The position numbers and the translations under genes are program-made. A DNA stretch of 64,000 bases. Source: Tidjanibacter sp. (GTDB taxonomy: Bacteria > Bacteroidota > Bacteroidia > Bacteroidales > Rikenellaceae). Positions 27,189-35,697 of this stretch are shown here, piece after piece (positions within the stretch are counted from its first letter, which is position 1; each line of letters opens with the position of its first letter). The stretch is from contig JAGBFH010000008.1 in assembly GCA_017936605.1 (NCBI GenBank), positions 1-64,000 of the forward strand. The letters run 5' to 3'. The notes under the pieces were generated by a model. It had not been told where the DNA came from. It made no database searches and saw only the letters and a list, made by a program, of their open reading frames with translations.

Positions 27189-28100
27189 TTACCACCCTTT
27201 TGGGCCACTTTTTTTACCCACCGACTCAAGAATCGTATTGCGCAGAGCGGTCACGATGGTCTCTTTGGCGTATGTGCGCCTTACGCCCACCACGATTTTG
27301 CGCGAAGCGGCACCCTTGGCCAGCATCTTCACACGGCCACGATTGGCCTCGGGGATGTAGGGCAGAGCCATCTCGGGGATGATGGTGAGCATAGAGGTGG
27401 CATCCACAATCCTCATAACCGTCTCGAGCGAGCCACTCTGGAGCGTGTAGGGCAGTTCGTGGAGGCGACTCGCACCACAGAGCTCAATCACCTGATCGCG
27501 CAGGCAGTGCCCCTCGGCCATCAGTATGAGGTCCTTGCCGTAGATATCCTCGATGCGGAGGCTCGTGCGGGCCGAGAGCGGATTCTCGGGCGACACATAG
27601 GCGTAGAACCTATCGTCGAACAACTCCTGTTCGGTGATTCTATCGGGACAAGTACCACCAGCCATAATCGCCGCATCCAGTTCGTCGCTATCCATAGCCT
27701 TTACAATGTCGGGGGTAATCATCTCCCTAATCTCCAACTCCACATTGGGATAGCGGTCGGCAAAGTCGTGCAGAAATTGCGGTACCAGATAGGGCGCAAT
27801 CGTGGGGATGACACCCAATCGCAGCTTGCCTGAGATGCTGCCCTGAACTTCCGCAACGCACTCTTTCACATTATTATAGGCCAAGATTGCCTCCCTCGCC
27901 TTTTCGATAACAAGCATACCGACCTGAGTGGGCACAACGGGTTTCTTGGTGCGGTCGAGCAGCGTCACGCCAAGCTCCTCTTCGAGATTTTTTATCTGCA
28001 TACTGAGCGAGGGCTGGGTCACAAAGCAGACCTCACTCGCCTTGGAAAAGCTGCCACAGTTGGCCACCGCCAAGAGGTATTCGAGCTGAATTATAGTCAT
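27189..28100 (-). CDS. oxyR: LysR-type peroxide regulator OxyR
   Basis: Senses hydrogen peroxide and switches antioxidant genes. 303 residues. N-terminal winged helix-turn-helix (about 5-65; SFSKASEVCFVTQPSLSMQI is the recognition region), then a LysR substrate domain. GHCLRDQVIELC carries Cys199 and Cys208, the same positions and spacing as the redox disulfide in E. coli OxyR. Extra cysteines (15, 25, 81, 151) are scattered. The ATG at 28100 is preceded by TAACTTTG at 28118-28125. No target such as ahpC, kat or dps is in the window. Confidence 0.93.
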   Translation of the reverse strand: MTIIQLEYLLAVANCGSFSKASEVCFVTQPSLSMQIKNLEEELGVTLLDRTKKPVVPTQVGMLVIEKAREAILAYNNVKECVAEVQGSISGKLRLGVIPTIAPYLVPQFLHDFADRYPNVELEIREMITPDIVKAMDSDELDAAIMAGGTCPDRITEQELFDDRFYAYVSPENPLSARTSLRIEDIYGKDLILMAEGHCLRDQVIELCGASRLHELPYTLQSGSLETVMRIVDATSMLTIIPEMALPYIPEANRGRVKMLAKGAASRKIVVGVRRTYAKETIVTALRNTILESVGKKSGPKGW

Positions 28101-28117
28101 AACTTATGATTTTTTGC

Positions 28118-28125
28118 AAAGTTAT
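28118..28125 (-). promoter_or_regulatory. -7 promoter element of oxyR
   Basis: TAACTTTG on the minus strand, 17 nt before the oxyR ATG; a leader of about 10 nt is predicted. The -33 region falls in the GAATTG-type repeat tract and lacks a clear TTTG. Confidence 0.55.
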
Positions 28126-28132
28126 AAATAAA

Positions 28133-28335
28133 AGTTGAGAATTGAAAGTCGAAAATGGGAGAAATGAGAGGAATGGGAGAAATGGGAGGAATGGGAGGAA
28201 TGGGAGGAATGGGCCTTTCCCTAATTTCCTTAAGGGCCAAAAGGCATTAAGGACCTTAAGGACTTTAAGGACTTTAAGGACCTTATTTCTCAACTTTCCA
28301 TTTTCAATTGTCCATTGTCAATTTTCAATTCCCCT
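28133..28335. repeat. 9-bp arrays and flanking AT-rich tracts, oxyR spacer
   Basis: Two 9-bp-period arrays: GGGAGAAAT/GGGAGGAAT units at 28153-28213, and AAGGACTTT/AAGGACCTT units at 28231-28286. Around them are GAATTGAAAG (28139-28150) and CAATTGTCCATTGTCAATTTT-type tracts (read as CAATTGTCC, ATTGTCAATTTTCAATT; 28300-28330). The order, G-rich units then TTAAGG units, is the same as in the array at 56221. Confidence 0.88.
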
Positions 28336-28397
28336 TTGCCCTTTCCTCCCCACGGTAAAACAAATAATGTACTCCGTAAGATTCTCTGCCAGAAATG

Positions 28398-28429
28398 TTT
28401 GCAAAAATTAACAAAATGAGTTATTTTTG
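28398..28429 (+). promoter_or_regulatory. Promoter of BspA-like lipoprotein gene
   Basis: TTTG (28398-28401), 20 nt, TATTTTTG (28422-28429) matches the Bacteroidota consensus. Transcription would start near 28436, giving a leader of about 20 nt to the ATG at 28457. Confidence 0.75.
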
Positions 28430-28456
28430 CAAACAGCAATTAAAACCAATCCGTCT

Positions 28457-30004
28457 ATGAAAAAGTTTTCCATCATATTTGCGACACTATTTTTGGCGCT
28501 CTTTGCCAGCTGTAGCCACAGCGACATCTGGGAGGCCATAGGCAACCTCGAGGAGCGAGTGGAGAGGCTCGAGGAGGAGTGTCAGCGTCTGAACACCAAC
28601 ATCGAAGCACTCCAAAGACTTGTAGCGGCTCTCGAGGCCTGTGACACCATAACTGCCATTGTGCCCATAAAGCAGGGCGAGGAGATTATCGGCTACACCA
28701 TAACCTTCTCCCACTCCGAGCCAATCACCATCTTCCACGGCGAGGATGGCGCGGATGGTCACACCCCAACAATCTCCGTCAAACAGGCAAGCGATGGCCT
28801 CTACTATTGGACTGTGGATGGCCAATGGCTCTTGGACGCCAACGGCGAGCGCATAAGGGCTACGGGTGAAGATGGTGAGGATGGTGAGGATGGCTCAAGC
28901 GGCACCACCCCACAGCTGAAAATCGAGGACGGCTATTGGTACATCTCCTACGACAATGGCCAGAGCTGGACAAAACTCGGCAAGGCCACTGGTGAGGATG
29001 GCACGGATGGCGATGGCCTATTTAGTGCCATCACTTGGGACGAAGAGTTCGTCTACTTCACCCTCACAAACGGCACCGTCATAACACTACCACTCGCCTC
29101 CTCCACCCCCGAAGTGCCCGATGGTGGAGAGGGTGAGGGCGGCGAGGTCGAAGAGCCCAAAGAGGAGGAGCCCGCGCTCTGTCCCGCCAACGAGATATGG
29201 TACACATCCACCGACGGCAAAGTCGTAAGGCCCTACTACATAGATGTTTTCGGAGCCAAAATAATCTCCAACGACTATGCCGACGGCAAGGGCACTATTC
29301 GTTTCGATGGGCCCATTGCAACCATTGGCGAGTGCGCCTTCTACTACTGTGGCACGCTCAGCAGCATAACTCTTCCCGAGGGTGTGAGCCGCCTCGGAAT
29401 GTGGGCCTTCTACTACTGTGCCTCGCTCAAGAGCATCGCCCTACCCTCCACCTTGACCAGCCTCGACGAGGGAGCCTTCTACTACTGCACCTCCCTGGAG
29501 AAACTCTCCATACCCGAGGGGGTGCGCACCCTGGGGCAATATGCCTTCCAGAACTGCTCGGCACTCAGTGATATTTCGCTCCCCGAGAGCCTTCAGAGCA
29601 TTGGCCCCTACGCCTTTATAGACTGCCACTCGCTTCGGAGCATTGCTCTGCCCGAGAGTATCACCACTCTTAGCGACTGGATGTTTGCATTCTGCACAAG
29701 CCTCTCATCACTCCCTCTTCACGACAAAATGACCGTCATTGGTGAGAGCGCCCTCTATGGCTGCACTGCTCTCGAAGAGATAACCCTCCCCGAGAGCATT
29801 GTGCAGGTGGGTTACAGCGCAATGAGCGAGTGTACAAACCTCAAGCGGATATATTCATTGCCCACTGTTCCCCCGCGCGGAGCCTACTATATGTTTGAAA
29901 ACAATGCCGAGGGGCGCAAGATATTCGTTCCCTCGGCCAGTCTTGCAGCCTATAGTTCGGCATACGGTTGGGAGGACTATGCAGATGACCTAATTGGTTT
30001 TTAG
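28457..30004 (+). CDS. BspA-like leucine-rich-repeat surface lipoprotein
   Basis: 515 residues. Signal peptide with lipobox LFASC (Cys19). Next is a coiled coil (about 22-60, NLEERVERLEEECQRLNTNI), then a DUF4988-like beta region, a collagen-like hinge GEDGEDGEDGSSG, an acidic linker (GGEGEGGEVEEPKEEEP), the segment NEIWYTSTDGKVVRPYY, and about nine BspA-type LRRs (AFYYCxSLxSIxLPExVxxLG) to the end. BspA repeats bind host or bacterial surface proteins in related species. The same NxIWYS-T plus LRR design recurs in the lipoprotein at 58614-60890. The ATG at 28457 is preferred over the 28427 start, which lies in the promoter. Confidence 0.87.
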   Translation: MKKFSIIFATLFLALFASCSHSDIWEAIGNLEERVERLEEECQRLNTNIEALQRLVAALEACDTITAIVPIKQGEEIIGYTITFSHSEPITIFHGEDGADGHTPTISVKQASDGLYYWTVDGQWLLDANGERIRATGEDGEDGEDGSSGTTPQLKIEDGYWYISYDNGQSWTKLGKATGEDGTDGDGLFSAITWDEEFVYFTLTNGTVITLPLASSTPEVPDGGEGEGGEVEEPKEEEPALCPANEIWYTSTDGKVVRPYYIDVFGAKIISNDYADGKGTIRFDGPIATIGECAFYYCGTLSSITLPEGVSRLGMWAFYYCASLKSIALPSTLTSLDEGAFYYCTSLEKLSIPEGVRTLGQYAFQNCSALSDISLPESLQSIGPYAFIDCHSLRSIALPESITTLSDWMFAFCTSLSSLPLHDKMTVIGESALYGCTALEEITLPESIVQVGYSAMSECTNLKRIYSLPTVPPRGAYYMFENNAEGRKIFVPSASLAAYSSAYGWEDYADDLIGF

Positions 30005-30024
30005 TCGCAAGCACGCCCACAAAA

Positions 30025-30059
30025 AAAACCTCACAGCCCATTATGAGCCGTGAGGTTTT
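30025..30059. terminator. Bidirectional intrinsic terminator
   Basis: Stem AAAACCTCAC / GTGAGGTTTT extended by G-U pairs (AGCCCA with TGAGCC), in A- and T-rich flanks, between convergent genes ending at 30004 and 30083. Confidence 0.85.
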
Positions 30060-30082
30060 CATATATCCTCCTTGGAGCAGGA

Positions 30083-30463
30083 TTACTCCGCCCTATAGGC
30101 TCCCATAATCCACTCCTTATCGACCCTTTTGAGGGCATATACTTCCTCCAGTTCGGCACCATTGCCAAGCACGACAATCGCCTGCACCAGAGCCTCATTC
30201 TTCTCTTCGGAGTGGCTTGCCAGAACATCCACCCGGCTCACACCACCGGCCTTCTGCAACTTGGCGGCATACTTCTCCTCGAGGCGCATAACATACTCAG
30301 CCTTCTCCTCCTCGGAGCCCTCCATAAGTGCCACAGCACCCTGGTAGTCACCCGCACCAATCCTTGTCCAACACTCCACAACGGTCTGCTCGGCCGTTAG
30401 GCGCTCCTTGCCACACGACACAACGGCCATAAGGGCCAACACGATAATTGCTAATCTCTTCAT
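30083..30463 (-). CDS. Small DUF4878-like lipoprotein
   Basis: 126 residues. Lipobox VVSC (Cys17) after a short signal peptide. The mature part begins LTAEQTVVECWTRIGAGDYQGA, the pattern of DUF4878/NTF2-like lipoproteins common in Bacteroidales, with a cone-shaped alpha+beta fold expected. Function unknown. It is 37 nt downstream of the WG-repeat gene's end on the same strand, and may be cotranscribed with it. Confidence 0.75.
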   Translation of the reverse strand: MKRLAIIVLALMAVVSCGKERLTAEQTVVECWTRIGAGDYQGAVALMEGSEEEKAEYVMRLEEKYAAKLQKAGGVSRVDVLASHSEEKNEALVQAIVVLGNGAELEEVYALKRVDKEWIMGAYRAE

Positions 30464-30499
30464 CTGTATTGTTTTATTGTCAAATTCTACTCTCTCTCA

Positions 30500-33400
30500 C
30501 TACTCGAGCATCACACACTCGCCGCACTTGTGTACATAGCCACCCCTGCCGTCAACTATCACCGCAGCAAAACCGTCCACAAAGGGAGTGATTCTATCAT
30601 AGATAGGTGCGCAGAGGATGTTGCCACTCGCATCCACAAGTCCCCTCTTGTCGTTGAGTCTTACGACCGCCACATCGCCAGTAAAGTGGCTCACAGCGTC
30701 GTAGATGCAGGGGATAATCTCACCACCATCCTTGCCCAGATAGCCCCAACGGCCATCGTAACGCGCGGCAAATCGTCCCTCCTCGATAGCCTGCAAAGCC
30801 TCGTAGCGGCAGGGAACTATCAATTCGCCCTGACGGTTTATGGCACCCTTGCGGCCACCGCGGCTCACAATAGCATAGCCATTCTCAAAGGGTTTCACCG
30901 ACTCATAGCGGCACTCAAAGAGGCTCCTACCCTGAGTGTTTATAAACTCCACTCCGTCGCGGCCCACAACCTTAGCCATACCCTCGCTAAAGGCATCGGC
31001 CGCAGTGTATCGAGGCTCGACAACCTCCTGACCGTGGATGTTGATATAGCCCCATTTATCCTCCACCTTCACGGCAGCAAACCCCTCTGAGAAGGCGCCA
31101 ATGGCGGTATATTTGCAAGGCACCACCACCTCCCCTGTGGGCGACACAATGCCGTAGCGGCCCTTATAGCCCACCACCACATTGCCACTGGCGGGGATGA
31201 CCTCTCCGCGGTAGTCGTAGAGGCAGTTGCCCTCTCGGTTGATATAGTAGGCGGCACCATTGAGTGTAGCTGCGGCGAGTCCGCCCACAAAGCCCGAGGC
31301 TGCATCAAAGCGGCTCCCAATGACCTCATTGCCATTGATGTCCACATAGCCCCACTTACCATCGGCATCCCTCACAGCCGCAACGCCCTCCGAGAAACTA
31401 TCGACCTCGGTATAGGTGGGCGCAATGGCCAGCTGGCCATCCGTACGCACATAACCCCACTTGCCGCTACCGCGCATCTTCACAGCCGCACGACCTGCGC
31501 TGAAGTTCTTGGCCTCGGCATAGATGCAACTGATAACCTCGCGGCCCTGATTGTCGATGAAGCCATAGCGGCCATCGCTCACAACCATAGCCAAATCCTG
31601 CGAGTAGTCCTCGATGTGGTCATATTTGCAGGCCACAATCTCCTCGCCACTATTATTCACAAGGCCCCAACGGCTGCTGATGGCCACAAGAGCCATATCC
31701 TGAGTGCCGAAGTCGCCCACAAAGTCGAACTTACAATCAATCACCTGGCTACCCGACTCGTCGACATAGCCCCATTTGGACCCGAGTCTTACGGCGTGGA
31801 TTGCGCCACCATAGTAGTACCTCACATCGTCCCACACGGGCTCAATGATGATTGTTCCGTCGGCCCCAAGCACGCCCTTCTTGCAGTCGGTCTCCACGAT
31901 GTAGACCCTCTCGGCGGAGGTGGGATTATCAAGCGGCGTGATTTTACGATAGTGGGTCACGGTGCTCTCCTGGACATTCACAACCGAATTGCCTATGATG
32001 ATGCGCTCCGAGGGCTCCTCCTCCAGGTGAGGGGTGAGCAGAATCTCATACTCCGCGGTCATAAGGCCCCATTTGCCGTCGGCACTAAACCAGGCGTGGT
32101 CGTTGGTGAAGGTGGGGACAAAATCGAGCTCGGGTTTCACCCTCACCCTGCCGTCGCGGGTGATGACACCCCAGCCGCCTTGCCACTCATACCACATCTC
32201 ATCCTTGTCACCGAAGTCGGGACACTCCAACATAGTGGGCTCCAGAATGATACGGCCATCGCGAGAGATGACACCCCAACGATTATTCCACCTCATCCAA
32301 GCCGTCTGCCGGTCGTGGAACTCGGGCTTCTCTCCGAGCACCGGCCTCAGCACCACCGAGCCATCAAAGGAGATAACTCCCCACTGGCCACCCCACTGGC
32401 CCCAGGCACGCCCCGCCTCGTCAAACTCGGGCTCGTTCCTCAGGAGCGGATTCATAAGGATAGTGCCGTCCTGGCTCACAATGCCCCACGCGCCATCCCA
32501 CTTGGCCCACGCCTTGTTGCGCTCGCCAAACTGCGGACGGGTGTCGAGCATAGCATCCATAACTATCTCTCCTCTACGGCCCACCACGCCCCAATGGTCG
32601 TTCCAGTGGGCCCAGCAACTCTGCTGACTATCGGTGAAAATTGGGCGCGAGGTGATAGCGGCGTCGAACACCACCTTGCCACTCTCCGAAATGGCACCCC
32701 ATTTGCCGTTCCACTCCTGCCACGAGATGTCGCCATCCTTGAACGAGGGGCGGGCCGCAAGCGCTGCATCGAAGATGACCTTACCCTCGCTGCTCACAAC
32801 ACCCCATTTGCCGTTCCACTTGGCCCAAGTATAATCCTTGCCGTCGAACTGCGGGCGGTGGCTGAGTGCCACCTCCGAGATAATCTTGCCGCGGGTATCC
32901 ACCAACATCCACTCCTTCTCGGCACCCAGGCCGCTCTCAATCCACGCTCTGCCGTCGGCATCGAACGAGGGTTTGAAGGTGGAGGTGGGCGAGAGGAGCA
33001 CCTCGGCATTGTGGCGCACAACGCCCCAGAGCGAGTTCCATTTGGCCCAAGCCACATCGCCACTATCGAAGATGGGACGCTCCTCCATAATCGCATCGAA
33101 GAGAATCTTGCCGTCACGAGCTATTGCACCCCAGCGGCTATTCCACTTCACCCACGCCACACCGTCGCTATCGAAGATGGGGCGTTCCTCAATTATGAAG
33201 TCAAAGACGACGCTACCGCTCGATCGGATTGCGCCCCAATTTATTCCGTTGCTAATCCAAGCTATACCTAAGTCGTCGAAGAAGGGTTTTTCGTACAGGA
33301 CCGCATCCATAACGACCTCACCGTCACGCCTTACGGCACCCCAACGGCCATTCCACGAACTCCACGAAACCACTCCCTGGAAGCTCGGACGGTTGTCCAA

Positions 33401-34231
33401 CACGGGCTCGAAGACTATCTCGCCACGCTCGGAGATGACACCCCAGCTGCCGCCCCAACTTGCCCACGCGTTGCCATCCACAAACTCCTCCAACTCGTCA
33501 ATGATGGGCTCGAAGATGACCCTACCCTTGACATCAATAGCACCCCAACCGCCATCCCAATAGGTCCAGCAGACACCGTTCTTAAAGACGGGAGCATTTG
33601 CCAACTTGGGAGGGAAAAGCACCTCGCCACCAAAGGTGATAAGGCCCCAGCCGTCGGCCCAGTTGCCCCAGCAGAGGCCATTCTCAAAGATAGGTTTTTC
33701 GTATAATTGAGGAGGAAGGATGACTTCGCCCGTGCTGCCGACAAGGCCCCAGAGGTCGTCGCTCTCGACCCACGCCTTGCCCTCCACAAACTCCTCGGCC
33801 GAGGAGAACTGCGGCTCAAACACAACCCTGCCGTCGGCACCAATCACTCCCCAGAGCTCGCCCTGAAGCACCCAGGCAATACCACCCGCAAAGGGCTCAA
33901 TGGCATCGTATTGGGGCTCAAAAAGGTAGGTTGCATCCCTCTTGAGCACGCCCCACTTCTCTCCGAACTTCACACGGGCTATGCCATCTGCAAAGGGCTC
34001 GGCCCACGAAAAGATAGCCTTGATGACGGTCTTACCCTTCTGGTTGGCGTAGCCCCACTGCTCGCGGCGCTGGGTGGGGGTCAGCTCACCCTCGAGCTTC
34101 TTGCCCTTCAGGGGGCGGAGCTCATAGGACTGCGCAAAGGCCCCTGTCGCGCCAAAAAGCACGACAGCGCACAGCATCACACACCTAAGCGTTCGCCTCA
34201 AGTTCTCCTTTATGCAGGGTTTATTCCTCAT
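30500..34231 (-). CDS. Giant exported WG-repeat protein
   Basis: 1243 residues with a signal peptide (hydrophobic stretch VMLCAVVLFGATGAFA, cut near AQS). It is almost wholly WG repeats, of two kinds. Residues about 50-730 hold some 18 short units of about 34 residues ending in a Pro-x-Phe step: PxFDxxxxAWxxWNxxWGxxxxxG. Residues about 790-1240 hold about ten ordinary 40-45-residue WG units (KWGYVDxxGxxVIxxxYD). The link between them (about 735-790) is non-repetitive. WG repeats form a beta-structure of unknown binding role. It has its own promoter. The start at 34231 leaves a long, basic n-region; a later Met (19) could also serve. Confidence 0.88.
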   Translation of the reverse strand: MRNKPCIKENLRRTLRCVMLCAVVLFGATGAFAQSYELRPLKGKKLEGELTPTQRREQWGYANQKGKTVIKAIFSWAEPFADGIARVKFGEKWGVLKRDATYLFEPQYDAIEPFAGGIAWVLQGELWGVIGADGRVVFEPQFSSAEEFVEGKAWVESDDLWGLVGSTGEVILPPQLYEKPIFENGLCWGNWADGWGLITFGGEVLFPPKLANAPVFKNGVCWTYWDGGWGAIDVKGRVIFEPIIDELEEFVDGNAWASWGGSWGVISERGEIVFEPVLDNRPSFQGVVSWSSWNGRWGAVRRDGEVVMDAVLYEKPFFDDLGIAWISNGINWGAIRSSGSVVFDFIIEERPIFDSDGVAWVKWNSRWGAIARDGKILFDAIMEERPIFDSGDVAWAKWNSLWGVVRHNAEVLLSPTSTFKPSFDADGRAWIESGLGAEKEWMLVDTRGKIISEVALSHRPQFDGKDYTWAKWNGKWGVVSSEGKVIFDAALAARPSFKDGDISWQEWNGKWGAISESGKVVFDAAITSRPIFTDSQQSCWAHWNDHWGVVGRRGEIVMDAMLDTRPQFGERNKAWAKWDGAWGIVSQDGTILMNPLLRNEPEFDEAGRAWGQWGGQWGVISFDGSVVLRPVLGEKPEFHDRQTAWMRWNNRWGVISRDGRIILEPTMLECPDFGDKDEMWYEWQGGWGVITRDGRVRVKPELDFVPTFTNDHAWFSADGKWGLMTAEYEILLTPHLEEEPSERIIIGNSVVNVQESTVTHYRKITPLDNPTSAERVYIVETDCKKGVLGADGTIIIEPVWDDVRYYYGGAIHAVRLGSKWGYVDESGSQVIDCKFDFVGDFGTQDMALVAISSRWGLVNNSGEEIVACKYDHIEDYSQDLAMVVSDGRYGFIDNQGREVISCIYAEAKNFSAGRAAVKMRGSGKWGYVRTDGQLAIAPTYTEVDSFSEGVAAVRDADGKWGYVDINGNEVIGSRFDAASGFVGGLAAATLNGAAYYINREGNCLYDYRGEVIPASGNVVVGYKGRYGIVSPTGEVVVPCKYTAIGAFSEGFAAVKVEDKWGYINIHGQEVVEPRYTAADAFSEGMAKVVGRDGVEFINTQGRSLFECRYESVKPFENGYAIVSRGGRKGAINRQGELIVPCRYEALQAIEEGRFAARYDGRWGYLGKDGGEIIPCIYDAVSHFTGDVAVVRLNDKRGLVDASGNILCAPIYDRITPFVDGFAAVIVDGRGGYVHKCGECVMLE

Positions 34232-34285
34232 CGTTGTCTACCAGAAAAGTCTCCTTAAAAAAATTTTGGGGCATAATTAACAAGG

Positions 34286-34317
34286 CAAATGTACCGATTT
34301 GCTTTTCAAAAAGCAAA
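34286..34317 (-). promoter_or_regulatory. Promoter of the WG-repeat gene
   Basis: On the minus strand TTTG (34314-34317), 20 nt, TACATTTG (34286-34293). The predicted transcript start near 34279 gives a leader of about 48 nt. Confidence 0.72.
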
Positions 34318-34426
34318 GGCGCGCGAGGGTTTTTCTGCAAAAAGTGTCAAAAAGTCCCAAAATCGGTGCGTTTTATGCAAAAAAGGGGGGCTCAACGCCC
34401 CCGTATTGTAGTTTTATGCACAAGCT

Positions 34427-35680
34427 CTAAAGCAAATCAAGTATCTTCTCAAGGCCCACGCCACGCGAGCCCTTAATGAGCACAAAGGCTCCTGTGAGTC
34501 TCTCCGCCTGCAACCACTCGCGCACGCCCTCGACACTCTCGAAACTCAAGACATCCGGGCCACACTCCTCGGCTGCACGGCAGAAGTTCCTACCCACAAC
34601 AACCACTCTCACACCCGCACCACCAAGCGCCTTGCGGAGCACCTTGCAATGCTCCTCGTGGCTCCACTCGCCGAGCTCCAACATATCGCCGAGAATCAGC
34701 ACTTTATGGTCGTAGTCGGTATGCGAAGCGGCAAGGTGGTTCTCGATGGCAGCTGCCATACTCGAGGGGTTGGCATTGTAGCAATCAACCGTCAGCAGAT
34801 TTCGCTCTGTGAGTTTCGACTGCGAGCGATTATTGGAGGGAACATACTCAGCGATTGCCGCCCTAATATCGCTCTCCTCCACACCGAAGTGGCGACCAAC
34901 GGCCACTGCTGCCGCAATGTTGAATCGGTTGTAGTCGCCCACAAGATTACTCCTAAAGCCCTCAGCCACAGAGCTACTATAGCCCTCGGCCCTGAGATTC
35001 TCCCTCTCGGCCACCATCTCGCAGAGCACCTCATCATCATTGCGATAGAGCGCAAGTCCGCCATCAGCAGCCAAGAAGTCATAGAGTTCGCCCTTACCCT
35101 TGCGGATACCCTCAACACCACCGAAGCCCTCCAAGTGGGCCCTGCCGATGTTGGTCACAAGTCCAAAGTCGGGAGCGGCAATCGAGGCCAAAAGGGCAAT
35201 CTCCCCTCGGGCGCTCGCACCCATCTCCACAATTGCAAACTCACTCTCTCGGGGAATCGAGAGCAGCGTCAGAGGCACGCCGATATGGTTATTCAGGTTG
35301 CCCTGCGTGTAGCAAATCCTAAACTTTCGGGAGAGCACCGCCGCCACCAACTCTTTGGTTGTGGTCTTACCATTGGTACCCGTAATTGCAAGCACTGGAA
35401 GAGCAAGCTTTTTGCGATGCAGATGGGCCAAATGTTGGAGTGCCTCGAGCACATCATCTACCAGCACATACCTCTCATCCACTGCAACTTGCGGCTCATC
35501 CACAACTGCCACCACCGCGCCCATCTCGAGCGCCGAGGAGGCATACCTATTGCCGTCGAAATTCTCTCCCTTAAGGGCAAAAAACATCTCGCCCTGCTGC
35601 ACCTTGCGGCTATCGGTTTGCACCCCGCCGGAGGCGCAGAAAATCTCGTATAGTTTCTCTACGGTTTCTTGCTGAATCAT
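34427..35680 (-). CDS. murF: UDP-N-acetylmuramoyl-tripeptide--D-Ala-D-Ala ligase
   Basis: Last cytoplasmic step of the murein precursor: adds D-Ala-D-Ala to UDP-MurNAc-tripeptide using ATP. 417 residues. The N-terminal domain contacts the UDP sugar (TDSRKVQQGEMFFALKGENFDG read as TDSRKV, FFALKGENFDG); the central domain has the P-loop GTNGKTTT (101-108); the C-terminal domain has DCYNANPSSM and LGDMLELG. It lies 17 nt after the mannose-1-phosphate guanylyltransferase gene on the same strand, not in a dcw cluster. Confidence 0.95.
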   Translation of the reverse strand: MIQQETVEKLYEIFCASGGVQTDSRKVQQGEMFFALKGENFDGNRYASSALEMGAVVAVVDEPQVAVDERYVLVDDVLEALQHLAHLHRKKLALPVLAITGTNGKTTTKELVAAVLSRKFRICYTQGNLNNHIGVPLTLLSIPRESEFAIVEMGASARGEIALLASIAAPDFGLVTNIGRAHLEGFGGVEGIRKGKGELYDFLAADGGLALYRNDDEVLCEMVAERENLRAEGYSSSVAEGFRSNLVGDYNRFNIAAAVAVGRHFGVEESDIRAAIAEYVPSNNRSQSKLTERNLLTVDCYNANPSSMAAAIENHLAASHTDYDHKVLILGDMLELGEWSHEEHCKVLRKALGGAGVRVVVVGRNFCRAAEECGPDVLSFESVEGVREWLQAERLTGAFVLIKGSRGVGLEKILDLL

Positions 35681-35697
35681 CTTCTCCTTTAGCTTGA

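Noticed and set aside
28142..28411. ORF with RNGRNG and LRTLRT runs near oxyR
   Set aside because: Same artefact of 9-bp arrays; both strands are equally open there.
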